NCBI GenBank assembly: GCA_937983105.1
Contig: CALKAM010000022.1
Coordinates: 1-64,000, forward strand
Reading direction: 5' to 3'
DNA length: 64,000 nt
DNA from: Planifilum sp021793745
GTDB taxonomy: Bacteria; Bacillota; Bacilli; Thermoactinomycetales; DSM-44946
Part shown: positions 16,543 to 25,961 of the stretch, one piece after another
Position numbering within the stretch: the first letter of the stretch is position 1
Layout: each line of letters starts with the position of its first letter
Program-made: the position numbers and the translations under genes
Notes under the pieces: model-generated
The model's database searches: none
What the model was told of the DNA's origin: nothing
What the model saw: the letters and a program-made list of their open reading frames with translations, nothing else

Positions 16543-17127
16543 TCAGTGCTGGTAATAAGGGTTCATGCTGCGGTATTGGTTTCCGAATTGTTGGGCGGGT
16601 TGGGTCTGGACCATCTGCGCGGAAGGAGCCGTTTGCACGGACGGGGTCCCCTGTTTCGGCACTCCCTGTTGCAGGATGCTCAGCGCTTGATTGGGAGACA
16701 AGCCGGGCTGGAGGTGGCGCTGCACCCACTGCTGGGTGCTGGAAGATTGTTGCCGGGAGGGCTGCTGAAATCCGGCCGGTTGCTGGTACTGGGCGGTAAC
16801 CGGCTGGGGAGCTTGGGCCTGGAAGCCGGTTTGCGCGGCGGGCTGCGGCTGAAATGCGGACGGATGGACGGAATGGGCCTGCTGCCTCAGCTGGCCGACT
16901 TCCTGCCGCGCCTGGGAAGCGATCTGGGAGATTTGCTGCAGTTTTTGGGCATTAAAAGCTTCTTTCTGCGCCATGTTTTGGAGCTGGGCCCGAACATGGG
17001 GATCCATCACGGATGATTGCAACTGCTGGGCCGATTGCTGATTGGAACGCTCCGCCTGTTCCAACTGCATACACATGGATCGTATCTGGTCCAGTTCCGA
17101 TTCGATTCGGGAGATCACTTGATGCAC
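16543..17127 (-). CDS. Gln-rich coiled-coil protein of unknown function
   Basis: The 194-aa protein has no recognisable signal peptide or membrane helix. Residues 1-85 look like a helical coiled coil rich in Gln, Glu and Ala. Residues 90-194 are low-complexity and rich in Gln, Pro, Ser and Ala, ending RSMNPYYQH. Translation starts at GTG 17127, with AAGGAGGT 7 bases upstream on its strand. Composition and a spore-former context make a spore-coat or structural role possible, but I recognise no family and this is inference. CATAGTAA in the upstream region resembles mother-cell -10 elements only weakly. Confidence 0.75.
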   Translation of the reverse strand: MHQVISRIESELDQIRSMCMQLEQAERSNQQSAQQLQSSVMDPHVRAQLQNMAQKEAFNAQKLQQISQIASQARQEVGQLRQQAHSVHPSAFQPQPAAQTGFQAQAPQPVTAQYQQPAGFQQPSRQQSSSTQQWVQRHLQPGLSPNQALSILQQGVPKQGTPSVQTAPSAQMVQTQPAQQFGNQYRSMNPYYQH

Positions 17128-17287
17128 GCAGAATACCTCCTTCGGATGAGATTGATGGGTCCACCGTTACTATGGTTTGCGCGGAAAGGATTTATGCGCG
17201 CCCTTAAGGGGTGAGATTATTTGACAGGACCACCAATCGGTGCGGTCATTTGTTTTTAATTTCCTGGTTGAGTATTCGCAAAAAACT

Positions 17288-17317
17288 ATTTACAGCCAAG
17301 AATCTGTTTTGATATTA
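17288..17317 (+). promoter_or_regulatory. Promoter of the XRE-cupin regulator and hydantoinase genes
   Basis: TTTACA (17288-17293), an 18-bp spacer and TATTAT (17312-17317). About 60 bases upstream an imperfect dyad GACCACC / GGTGCGGTC (17228-17247) could be an operator. The surroundings are clearly more AT-rich than the rest of the window. Confidence 0.65.
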
Positions 17318-17369
17318 TGAAACAAAATGAAGTAATACTGTAATCGTTCCAAACAAAGGGAGAAAAGGT

Positions 17370-17915
17370 ATGGAGGATATTTCCAAAAAAATAAGGGAAT
17401 TGCGCATGCAAAAAGGGCTAACACTGAAGGAGCTCAGTGAAAAAACCGACCTGTCTGTCAGTTTTTTGTCGCAAGTGGAAAGGGGGGCTTCGTCGCTCGC
17501 AATTACATCGTTGAAAAAAATTGCAGACGCCCTCGGAGTGAAGATGACCTATTTTTTTGAGACTCCGGAAAATGAGCAATATGCGGTGCGAAAGGAGGAA
17601 CAACAACCTTTCCGACTCGAAGGATCCGAGTCGGTTTATACCCGTTTGGCTGGACAGTTTTCCGGAAGAACTCTGGAACCGATGAAAGTGATCCTGCCTC
17701 CGAAGCACAAACAAACCGCGAAGTTCCACCATCCGGGCGAGGAGTTTTACTATGTGCTGAAAGGGGCGGTGCGCATTTACGTTGCTCAGGAGGTTTATCA
17801 CCTGCGCGAAGGGGATGCCATTCATTTCCCGTCCCAACTCTCCCATTATTGGGAAAACCCGCTGGATGAACCCGCCACCATTCTTTGTGTGCTCACGCCA
17901 GTGATTTTTAATTGA
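17370..17915 (+). CDS. XRE-cupin transcriptional regulator
   Basis: The 181-aa protein has an N-terminal helix-turn-helix (about residues 8-62; LTLKELSEKTDLSVSFLSQ) and a C-terminal cupin barrel (about 100-180; HHPGEEFYYVLKG, REGDAIHFPSQLSHYWEN) that likely binds the effector. This PuuR-like layout is common for local regulators of nitrogen-compound catabolism. AAAGGGAGAAAAGG precedes ATG 17370. The hydantoinase genes follow 23 bases later, so it probably controls them and itself. The effector is unknown. Confidence 0.88.
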   Translation: MEDISKKIRELRMQKGLTLKELSEKTDLSVSFLSQVERGASSLAITSLKKIADALGVKMTYFFETPENEQYAVRKEEQQPFRLEGSESVYTRLAGQFSGRTLEPMKVILPPKHKQTAKFHHPGEEFYYVLKGAVRIYVAQEVYHLREGDAIHFPSQLSHYWENPLDEPATILCVLTPVIFN

Positions 17916-17938
17916 GTTTTTGAAAGGGAGGTAACACC

Positions 17939-19984
17939 ATGCGCGTTGCAACGGATATCGGCGGAACCTTTACCGACCTGGTCTATGTGGATGATGAAGG
18001 GAAAATCGGCATGGCAAAGAGCCATACAACTCCGCCCAACTTCGAAAAGGGTGTCATGGATGTGATTGAAAAGACCGGCATCGATCCCCATGCCATCGAT
18101 ACCTTCATCCACGGCACCACCGTCATCATTAACGCATTGACCGAGCGCAAAGGAGTGAAAACCGGACTCATTACAACCAAAGGATTTCGCGACGTGTTGG
18201 AAATCGCGCGCGGAAACCGTCCGGATTTGTTCAACATCCGCTACAAAAAGCCGGAACCGTTTGTTCCGCGTTTCCTTCGCTTGGAAGTGGAAGAGCGGCT
18301 CAATTACAAAGGGGAAGTCCTTACAGAGATCAAACGGGGCGACGTCGAGAAAGCGGTGGATTACTTCAAAAAAGAAGGAGTCCAAGCCATCGCCGTTTCA
18401 TTCCTGCATGCCTACAAGAATCCCGTGCACGAACAAAAGGCGGCGAAATGGATCAAAGAGATGTGGCCTGAAGTGGCAGTCACCGCTTCCCACGAGGTGA
18501 CGAAGGAATGGAGGGAGTACGAACGGACAAACACAGCCGTGTTAAATTCCTACGTCAAGCCGATTGCCGCTTCTTACATCGATCGCTTGCAAGACAAGCT
18601 TAAGCGGCACGGGGCGAAAAGCCGCAACTATATCATGCAGTCAAACGGCGGGACGACGACGTTTGACAGTGCGAAAGAGACTCCGATCCATATGGTGGAA
18701 TCCGGGCCGGTCGCGGGCGTGTACGGAGCTGCCGTACTGGGAGAAATGCTGGGAGAGAAAAATATTATCGCCTTTGACATCGGCGGTACGACCGCGAAAT
18801 GTTCCTTGATTGAAAAAGGTGAAGTCAGGGTGAGCACGGACTATTACATCGAGAAGTCCGAGAAGAGCGCGGGTTATCCTTTGAAAATTCCGGTAGTGGA
18901 TATCGTCGAGATCGGCAACGGAGGCGGATCAATCGCTTGGATCGATGACGCCGGTTCTCTAAAAGTGGGTCCCCAGTCGGCGGGGGCTGTTCCCGGCCCG
19001 GTGGCGTACGGACAGGGGGGAACCGAGCCGACGACGACGGACGCCAATCTGATCACGGGACGACTTGCCCCGGAGAACTTTGACTATCCGGTCGATCTGG
19101 AACATGTGAAAAAAGTGATGAAAGAAAAAGTAGCGAAGCACTTCGGTTTATCGGTGGAAGAAGCGTCGCTCGGCATTATCCGCATCGCCAATGCGAACAT
19201 GTTGAACGCGTTGCGCTTGATTTCCGTACGTAAAGGCCATGACCCGCGCGATTTCACGCTTGTCGCTTTTGGCGGCGGAGGGTCCATGCACGCTCCCGCC
19301 TTGGCCCGGGAACTCGGCGTGAAAAAAGTGATCGTTCCGGTTGCGGCACCGGTTTTCTCCGCCTGGGGGATGCTGATGACCGATTTGCGGCACGATTACA
19401 TCGAAACCCGGATTCAGCGTCTGGACGAAGCGGATGTGCGAACGTTGAACCGGCTATGGGCCCAAATGGAGGAGACCGCCGTTCAGCAGTATCGCGAAGA
19501 AGGATTTCCCAAGGAACGCGTGATGTTTTCCCGTTGGGCGGATATGCGCTATGTGGGGCAGGAGCATACGGTGAAAGTGCCGGTGCCGGGCGAATCCTGG
19601 ACGGAGCGGACGATCCGCGAGGTGATTCAGCGGTTCCATCAACTTCATGAGCAGCATTACACCTTCAAATTGGAGTCGACACCCGTGGAAATCGTCAACA
19701 TGCACTTGACGGCTTTCGGCTCGGTCACGAAACCGAAGATCCAAAAAATGCCGGCTGGCGATGTGTCCGAAGAAGAGGCGATCAAAGAGGTCCGTCCGGT
19801 CTTTTACGAGGAAGAAGGATGGGTTCGAACCCGCGTTTACCTCCGGGAGCGACTGTCGCCCGGGATGCATTTGAGCGGGCCGGCCATTGTTGAGGAAAAG
19901 GCGGCATCCACAGTGGTTTATCCCGGACAATCGGTCATCGTCGACGATTACGGCAATCTGATCATCGAAACGGGGGTGGAGTGA
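17939..19984 (+). CDS. hyuA: Hydantoinase/oxoprolinase subunit A (HyuA-like)
   Basis: The 681-aa protein belongs to the ATP-dependent hydantoinase A/5-oxoprolinase/acetone carboxylase beta family. Its actin-like ATP-binding signatures are ATDIGGTFTDLVY at the N-terminus and AFDIGGTTAKCSL near residue 278. The subunit activates a cyclic amide or similar substrate with ATP. Substrate cannot be told from sequence. Acetone carboxylase is less likely, since no gamma subunit is present. AAAGGGAGGT precedes ATG 17939. hyuB starts 1 base after the stop, and an NCS1 permease gene follows. Confidence 0.88.
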   Translation: MRVATDIGGTFTDLVYVDDEGKIGMAKSHTTPPNFEKGVMDVIEKTGIDPHAIDTFIHGTTVIINALTERKGVKTGLITTKGFRDVLEIARGNRPDLFNIRYKKPEPFVPRFLRLEVEERLNYKGEVLTEIKRGDVEKAVDYFKKEGVQAIAVSFLHAYKNPVHEQKAAKWIKEMWPEVAVTASHEVTKEWREYERTNTAVLNSYVKPIAASYIDRLQDKLKRHGAKSRNYIMQSNGGTTTFDSAKETPIHMVESGPVAGVYGAAVLGEMLGEKNIIAFDIGGTTAKCSLIEKGEVRVSTDYYIEKSEKSAGYPLKIPVVDIVEIGNGGGSIAWIDDAGSLKVGPQSAGAVPGPVAYGQGGTEPTTTDANLITGRLAPENFDYPVDLEHVKKVMKEKVAKHFGLSVEEASLGIIRIANANMLNALRLISVRKGHDPRDFTLVAFGGGGSMHAPALARELGVKKVIVPVAAPVFSAWGMLMTDLRHDYIETRIQRLDEADVRTLNRLWAQMEETAVQQYREEGFPKERVMFSRWADMRYVGQEHTVKVPVPGESWTERTIREVIQRFHQLHEQHYTFKLESTPVEIVNMHLTAFGSVTKPKIQKMPAGDVSEEEAIKEVRPVFYEEEGWVRTRVYLRERLSPGMHLSGPAIVEEKAASTVVYPGQSVIVDDYGNLIIETGVE

Positions 19985-19985
19985 C

Positions 19986-21746
19986 ATGCGGAAAACGACT
20001 GCCCAGGTGGATCCGTTTACGCGGGAAATTGTGAAGGACTCGCTGATCGCCATCGGCGAGGAAATGTTTTACGCCTTGGCGCGCACGTCGATGAGCCCGA
20101 TTATTTACGAAGTGCTTGATTATGCGAGCGGCCTCACCGACAACAAGGGTCAGCTGCTTACGCAGGGAAACGGCGTGACAGGGTTTATAGGGATGTTGAG
20201 TTTCATGGTAAAGGAAACATTGAAGAAGTTCGGCCCGGAAAACTTGCGCCCGGGAGACATTGTCATCATCAATGATCCGTATGGCGGGGGAGGTTCTCAC
20301 CTGTCCGATGTGGGGCTGGTGATGCCGATTTTCTACGATGGGGAATTGGTTGCTTTTTCCGCCAACAAGGCCCACTGGACGGAAGTCGGGGGGAAAGATC
20401 CCGGTTCTTTCACAAACGATGCAACGGAGATTTTCCAAGAAGGGCTGCAGTTTCCCTGCGTGAAACTGTTTGACGAAGGAAGGTTGAACGAAGCGCTGGT
20501 CGAAGTGATCAAAGCGAACGTTCGCTTTCCCGATCTTTCCCTCGGCGACATGTGGGCGCAAGTCGCCGCCCTCCGCACGGGCGAGCGCCGTTTTCGGGAG
20601 CTGTGCGACAAATACGGAAAGGATACGGTGTTGGCTTCCATCGAGTATTTGCTCGATCACGGAGAAAAGCTGACCCGTCAGGAATTGAAGAAATTGCCGA
20701 AGGGGACCTTCGAAGCGGAAGATTACATCGACGATGACGGGATGGGGAACGGCCCCTTTAAAGTAAAAGTGAAAGTGACGATCACCGATGACAAATTCAT
20801 CTGCGATTTCCGCGGAAGCCACCCTCAAGTGCCCGGGCCGATCAACTGTTCCTACACCGGCCTGGTGTCGGCGGTGCGCACCATCTTTCTCGCGATCACC
20901 AATCCGTCGCAAGACATCAACGACGGGGTTTTTCGCCCCTTGGAGGTCATTACCGATCCGCGATCGATCTTTTCCGCTGAGCGCCCGGCGCCGGTGTCTA
21001 TCTATTGGGAAAGCATGTATTATGGAGCGGATATGATCTGGAAAGCCTTGGCCCCTGTGTTGCCCGATCGCCTCACCGCCGGTCACCTGCTTTCCGTGTG
21101 TGCCGTGACGCTTTCCGGCACCCATCCGGATCGGAACGAGCCGTTTCTCATCGTGGAACCGTCCGTCGGCGGTTGGGGAGCCGGTAAGGGACAAGACGGC
21201 ATGCGGGGACAGTTTTGCATCGGTGACGGGGAGACGTACAACGTGCCGGTGGAAATCGCGGAAACCCGTTACGGAGTGATGGTTGATGAGTACAGCCTTC
21301 GGTGCGACGGTGCCGGTGCGGGAGAGTATATCGGAGGATCCGGTGTTATCCGTTCGTACCGGGCGCTGACGGACAACCAGTTCGTCACGGCGACGTTCGG
21401 CCGACACAAATTCGTGCCGTGGGGGGTCAACGGCGGCAGAGACGGCTCCGCGAACGAATTTTACATCATCAAAGCGAACGGTGAAGTGGACGGGCCGTTC
21501 GGCAAGTATGCCCGTTATCCCCTGAACAAGGGCGATGTCGTGAAATTGATCACCGCAACGGGGGGCGGTTACGGAAATCCCTTGGACCGTGCTCCGGAAA
21601 AGGTCGCCTTTGACGTGAAGAACGGCTATATCAGCCTGGAACAGGCAAAGGAGATTTTCGGGGTTGTTGTCAATCCGGAAACCTTCGAAATCGTGGATTT
21701 CACTCCGGAACGGAAGCAGCGGACAAAACAGAGAGAAAAGGCATAA
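19986..21746 (+). CDS. hyuB: Hydantoinase/oxoprolinase subunit B (HyuB-like)
   Basis: The 586-aa protein of the hydantoinase B/oxoprolinase family partners subunit A to open the ring of its substrate with ATP hydrolysis. Family blocks include NDPYGGGGSHLSDVGLVMP and GAGEYIGGSG, and a late GGGYGNPLDR motif. The start ATG 19986 is directly behind the hyuA stop, the normal fused-operon arrangement. Codon use here is more AT-rich than in flanking genes, as in hyuA and the regulator. Confidence 0.88.
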   Translation: MRKTTAQVDPFTREIVKDSLIAIGEEMFYALARTSMSPIIYEVLDYASGLTDNKGQLLTQGNGVTGFIGMLSFMVKETLKKFGPENLRPGDIVIINDPYGGGGSHLSDVGLVMPIFYDGELVAFSANKAHWTEVGGKDPGSFTNDATEIFQEGLQFPCVKLFDEGRLNEALVEVIKANVRFPDLSLGDMWAQVAALRTGERRFRELCDKYGKDTVLASIEYLLDHGEKLTRQELKKLPKGTFEAEDYIDDDGMGNGPFKVKVKVTITDDKFICDFRGSHPQVPGPINCSYTGLVSAVRTIFLAITNPSQDINDGVFRPLEVITDPRSIFSAERPAPVSIYWESMYYGADMIWKALAPVLPDRLTAGHLLSVCAVTLSGTHPDRNEPFLIVEPSVGGWGAGKGQDGMRGQFCIGDGETYNVPVEIAETRYGVMVDEYSLRCDGAGAGEYIGGSGVIRSYRALTDNQFVTATFGRHKFVPWGVNGGRDGSANEFYIIKANGEVDGPFGKYARYPLNKGDVVKLITATGGGYGNPLDRAPEKVAFDVKNGYISLEQAKEIFGVVVNPETFEIVDFTPERKQRTKQREKA

Positions 21747-21763
21747 AAAAAAAGCGCATGCAT

Positions 21764-21788
21764 TGGCTGAAGGAGCTTTCCTCCTTCA
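21764..21788 (+). terminator. Intercistronic hairpin between hyuB and the permease gene
   Basis: GCTGAAGGA (21764-21772) with TCCTTCAGC (21780-21788), a 9-bp stem with a 7-nt loop and no T-run. It probably marks a processing or partial termination point that lowers permease expression relative to hyuAB. Confidence 0.5.
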
Positions 21789-21836
21789 GCTGTGTTCCAA
21801 TATATTTAAGAATATTCAAAATGGGGGGTGCGGGCC

Positions 21837-23204
21837 ATGAATCGCCAAAGGAGCCATTCGTCCCTCGATCAGGATAAAGCTTTATCCTCCATTCCGTCCA
21901 CTGAAAGACAGCATTGGCTGGCCCCTGCCATGATTTTTGGCGGGCTGGAGTTTACCATTCCGGTGCTCATGGTGGGAGCTACGTTGGCGGGAAGTTTCGG
22001 CTTGTCTGAAATCGTTCTGGTTCTTTTGGTCGCGCTGGTCCTTTTCCAATGGGCGGGGAACGCTCTCCAGGGTTACATTGGGGCGAAGACGGGAAGGGCG
22101 TCTTCCGTCATCGCGCGGACCAGTTTTGGGGCCTATCAGGCGAGGTTTGTCGTCGGTTTAACCATATTTATCGTTTCCATGGGATGGTGGGCCCTGCAAA
22201 CCGCCGTTGCCGGCAATGCGATTTCGGTGATGCTCGGCATCGATTATGAACAACAATGGTTGCCCTGGGCGGTTGTCACCGTGATTGCGGGATTGATTTT
22301 CGCGCTGCCTTCCATCATCGGTTACAACTCGATGAAGTGGACCGATTATCTCGCGGTCCCTGCCGGTCTTCTCCTGGCCGGAGCGGGCATCGCCCTGGCG
22401 CTGAAAAATACGGGATTGAAGACGCTGGTTCACTGGTCCCCGACGCCATCCATGTCTTTTCTTGCCGCTGTCAGTTTGGTCATCGGCGTCAACGTTTCCC
22501 AGTGGGTGATCGCCTCCGATTACACCCGCTACGCAAGGCCGAGAGTGAAGGACAACGTGCTGATCCCTTTGGGAATCGTCGCCGTCGGATTTCCGCTGTT
22601 TTTTGTGGGGGCCGTCATGGCGGTGGGCGTCGGCGAAGCGGACATCGTGAAGGTCATGGAAAATCTCGGGTTTCCTTTCTGGGGCTTCGTCATTTTGTGG
22701 TTCGCCACGTGGACCAGCCAATTGGTCAATAATTACAGTATGGGTCTGGCGTTGGCGAACATGCTGAATGTCAATTCGGGAAAGGGGCGCGCGGCCCTTA
22801 CCTTCATCGGCACGCTCTTGGCCATCGCCCTCGCATTGGCCGGGATATTGGATTACTTTACGGATTTTCTTTACATGACCGCCCTGATTTATCCGGCCAT
22901 TGCGGGTGTGATGATGGTGGACTTTTTCTTCATCCGCAAACAGCGGTGGGTGGACCACGAAGGATGGAACTGGATGGCGACGATCGCGCTCGTGGCGGGT
23001 GTGCTTGTCGGGTATCTTACCCAATATGTTTGGCCGTTCGGTCTTCCCGCCGTACAATCCCTGTTCCTGTCAGGAATCACATATTATGTGGCGATGAAAG
23101 GGAAGGCGAGGATTGCTCCGGACGTGTTTACCGAGGCGCTCGTTTTCGATCGTCGGAACGGGCAGTTTGGCAACCGAGTTGACAAAACCGTTTTCTTCAA
23201 ATAA
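21837..23204 (+). CDS. NCS1-family permease (cytosine/allantoin/hydantoin type)
   Basis: The 455-aa integral membrane protein has about 12 predicted helices and follows the cytosine permease/CodB-like NCS1 pattern. This family brings in nucleobases, allantoin and hydantoins by sodium or proton symport. Beside hyuAB and an XRE-cupin regulator, uptake of the hydantoinase substrate is the natural reading. I chose ATG 21837 (MNRQRSHSS) because GGGGGGTG lies 6 bases before it; the frame also opens at GTG 21828. Confidence 0.85.
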   Translation: MNRQRSHSSLDQDKALSSIPSTERQHWLAPAMIFGGLEFTIPVLMVGATLAGSFGLSEIVLVLLVALVLFQWAGNALQGYIGAKTGRASSVIARTSFGAYQARFVVGLTIFIVSMGWWALQTAVAGNAISVMLGIDYEQQWLPWAVVTVIAGLIFALPSIIGYNSMKWTDYLAVPAGLLLAGAGIALALKNTGLKTLVHWSPTPSMSFLAAVSLVIGVNVSQWVIASDYTRYARPRVKDNVLIPLGIVAVGFPLFFVGAVMAVGVGEADIVKVMENLGFPFWGFVILWFATWTSQLVNNYSMGLALANMLNVNSGKGRAALTFIGTLLAIALALAGILDYFTDFLYMTALIYPAIAGVMMVDFFFIRKQRWVDHEGWNWMATIALVAGVLVGYLTQYVWPFGLPAVQSLFLSGITYYVAMKGKARIAPDVFTEALVFDRRNGQFGNRVDKTVFFK

Positions 23205-23378
23205 ATTAAAATCGACGGAATCCAGCGACGATCCAACCTGCGTCCATTCACCCGGCCGGTGAAGGAACCGCAGGGGTGAGCCGGGAAGGCGAAGAACTCG
23301 CGGGGGGAGAAGCCCTGAAAGGTTTCCAGACCGCCGATCTTCGCCGGCCCGGCTATTTTATTGGGAGGAGGGGAAGGC

Positions 23379-24575
23379 ATGTCCGAAGGGAAGGGACCGC
23401 TGGAGGGCATCAAGGTGGTGGATGTGTCCCGGGTGCTGGCCGGACCCTTTTGCACGATGATCCTGGGGGATCTGGGGGCCGAGGTGATCAAGGTGGAAGC
23501 GCCGGGGGGCAGCGACGAGACCCGGGGATGGGGTCCGCCGGATGCCGCCGGGGAGAGCGCCTATTATCTCTGCGCCAATCGAAATAAGAGAGGGATCACC
23601 CTCGATTTGAAGAAGGAGGAGGGAAAGCGGATCTTTCTCCGGCTCATCCGGGACGCCGATGTGCTGGTGGAGAACTTCAAGGTGGGGACGCTGGCCCGAA
23701 TGGGACTGGCTCCCGAGCGGCTCAGAGAGATCAATCCCCGTCTGGTGGTGGCGGAAATCACCGGGTTCGGCCAGACCGGCCCCCTTTCCTCCTTGCCCGG
23801 TTACGACTTTATCATTCAGGCTCTGGGCGGCCTGATGAGCATCACGGGAAGCGAAAAGAGCGGGCCGGTGAAGGTGGGGGTGGCCATCGTCGACGTGCTG
23901 GCCGGATTGTACGCGGCCCTCGGGATCCTTGCCGCCCTCCACGAGCGGGAGCGGTCCGGAGAGGGACAGATCGTGGATACCGCTCTGCTTGACGTGTGCG
24001 TAGCCTCCCTGGCGAATGTGGCCAGCAACTACCTGGTAGGTGGCCAGGTGGCAAAACGCCTGGGGAACGCCCATCCCAACATCGTTCCCTATCAATCCTT
24101 TCGCGCCGCCGATCAGGAAATGGTGATCGCCGTGGGCAATGACCGCCAGTTCGCCAAACTGGCGGAGCTGGTGGGGAGACCGGAACTGGCGAAAGAACCC
24201 CGCTTTGCCACCAACCGGAATCGCTTGGCCCACCGGGAGGAACTGACGGAGATCCTGCAGGGGATCTTTGAAACCCGTCCCGCCGGCGCGTGGATGGCCC
24301 TGTTGCAGAAGGCGGGCATTCCCTGCGCGCCGATTCAAAGCGTCGATCAGGTTTTCAGCCATCCCCAGGTGGAGGCCCGGGAGATGGTGGTCGAGATGTC
24401 CCATCCCACCGCGGAGCGGGTGAAGTTGGTGGGCAGCCCACTCAAACTGTCCCGCACGCCGGTCACCTATCGCCGGCATCCGCCCCGGGCCGGGGAGCAC
24501 ACGGAGGAGGTGCTGGTGGAGTTGGGTTATTCGCAGGAGGAGATCCAAAGGCTGAAGCGGGAGCGTGTGATCTGA
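23379..24575 (+). CDS. CaiB/BaiF (class III) CoA-transferase
   Basis: The 398-aa protein shows the family N-terminus (GIKVVDVSRVLAGPF, LGDLGAEVIKVE), the NKRGITLDLK block and GYDFIIQALGG. These enzymes move CoA between carboxylic acids through an aspartyl-thioester. The substrate is unknown. ATG 23379 follows GGAGGAGGGG. It is directly before an acyl-CoA dehydrogenase and a DUF3870 gene, so it likely activates a carboxylic acid that the dehydrogenase oxidises. The 174 bases upstream contain several short dyads but no clear promoter. Confidence 0.9.
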   Translation: MSEGKGPLEGIKVVDVSRVLAGPFCTMILGDLGAEVIKVEAPGGSDETRGWGPPDAAGESAYYLCANRNKRGITLDLKKEEGKRIFLRLIRDADVLVENFKVGTLARMGLAPERLREINPRLVVAEITGFGQTGPLSSLPGYDFIIQALGGLMSITGSEKSGPVKVGVAIVDVLAGLYAALGILAALHERERSGEGQIVDTALLDVCVASLANVASNYLVGGQVAKRLGNAHPNIVPYQSFRAADQEMVIAVGNDRQFAKLAELVGRPELAKEPRFATNRNRLAHREELTEILQGIFETRPAGAWMALLQKAGIPCAPIQSVDQVFSHPQVEAREMVVEMSHPTAERVKLVGSPLKLSRTPVTYRRHPPRAGEHTEEVLVELGYSQEEIQRLKRERVI

Positions 24576-24635
24576 CCGGGCACACCCCTGGCAGGAGAGG
24601 GGTTGCATCAAACTTTTCATCGGGAGGCGTCCAGG

Positions 24636-25832
24636 ATGTTCGATTTCTCCTATTCCGAAGAGCAGTTGGCGGTCAAAAAGATGGTGCGCAAGTTTGTGGA
24701 CAAGGAGATTATTCCCCATATTCAGGAGTGGGATGCCAAACAGCATTTTGAGACGAGCCTGCTCACCAAGCTGGCCGATCTGGGGCTGATGGGCGTTTGC
24801 ATCCCGGAAAAATACGGTGGACAGGGGATGGATTACAACACGTTGGCCATCGTCTGCGAGGAACTGGAGCGGGGGGACACCGCCTTCCGCACCGCCGTTT
24901 CCGTGCATACCGGGTTGAACAGCCTCACCCTGCTGCAGTGGGGGAATGAGTTTCAAAGGGAGAAATACCTGATTCCCCAGGCCAAGGGGGAGAAGATCGG
25001 GGCCTACGGCCTTACCGAACCCAACGCGGGTTCCGATGTGGCGGCGATTCAGACCCGGGCGGTTCGGGACGGCGACCATTACATCCTGAACGGCAGCAAA
25101 ACCTGGATTTCCCTCTGCGATGTGGCGGATCACTTTCTGATCTTCGCCAAGACGGATCCGGAGGCGGGACACCGCGGCATCTCCTGTTTTATCGTGGAGC
25201 GGACCTTCCCGGGAGTGTCGACCCGCGGCTTTAAGGACAAACTGGGCATCCGTGCGGGAAACACGGGGGAAGTGATCTTGGAGGAGGTGCGGGTGCCGGC
25301 GGAAAACCGGTTGGGCGAAGAGGGAGAAGGGTTCAAAATTGCCATGTCGGCGCTGGACAACGGCCGGTTTACCGTGGCTGCCGGAGCGGTGGGGCTGACC
25401 GAAGCCTGCATCGAGGCCAGCGTCAAGTACGCGAAGGAACGGGAAACCTTCGGCAAGCCGATCGGCCGGCACCAATTGGTTCAGCAGATGATCGCCAAAA
25501 TGGTGGCCGGTTATGAGGCGGCCCGGCTGCTGGTTTACCGGGTCGGTTGGATGAAAAATCAGGGCATGCGAAATACCCGGGAGGTGTCCTTGGCCAAGTG
25601 GTTCGCCTGTGATGTGGCCTTCCAGGCTGCCGTCGACGCCGTCCAGATCCACGGAGCCAACGGTTATTCCCATGAATTTCCCGTGGAGCGATACCTTCGA
25701 AATGCCAAAGCCCCCGTCATTTACGAGGGAACCCGGGAGATCCACCAGATCATGCAAGGGGAGTATGCCCTGGGATATCGGAGGGACAAACCGCTCCGCA
25801 GAAACCTGCCCCAATGGCCCTTTGAGGAATGA
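24636..25832 (+). CDS. Acyl-CoA dehydrogenase
   Basis: The 398-aa flavoenzyme introduces a 2,3 double bond into an acyl-CoA and passes electrons to ETF. Family signatures include AYGLTEPNAGSDVA (flavin and substrate contact) and the C-terminal block QIHGANGYSHEFPVERYLR. A catalytic glutamate probably lies in IYEGTREI. No ETF genes are in the window. I chose ATG 24636 (MFDFSYSEEQ) with GGGAGG upstream. It follows the CoA-transferase gene by 60 bases, with a short hairpin between. Confidence 0.93.
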   Translation: MFDFSYSEEQLAVKKMVRKFVDKEIIPHIQEWDAKQHFETSLLTKLADLGLMGVCIPEKYGGQGMDYNTLAIVCEELERGDTAFRTAVSVHTGLNSLTLLQWGNEFQREKYLIPQAKGEKIGAYGLTEPNAGSDVAAIQTRAVRDGDHYILNGSKTWISLCDVADHFLIFAKTDPEAGHRGISCFIVERTFPGVSTRGFKDKLGIRAGNTGEVILEEVRVPAENRLGEEGEGFKIAMSALDNGRFTVAAGAVGLTEACIEASVKYAKERETFGKPIGRHQLVQQMIAKMVAGYEAARLLVYRVGWMKNQGMRNTREVSLAKWFACDVAFQAAVDAVQIHGANGYSHEFPVERYLRNAKAPVIYEGTREIHQIMQGEYALGYRRDKPLRRNLPQWPFEE

Positions 25833-25961
25833 GACGGGGATTTCCCTTTTCTTGCCCGCCCTTCGAGGCGGGTCTTGCAGTGGCTACGCCCTTGACAAAG
25901 GGGCGGGGGTGGTTTATCGAAGGGGTGGAGGCCGGCAGGCTTGAAAGGGGGGAGCTGCAGG

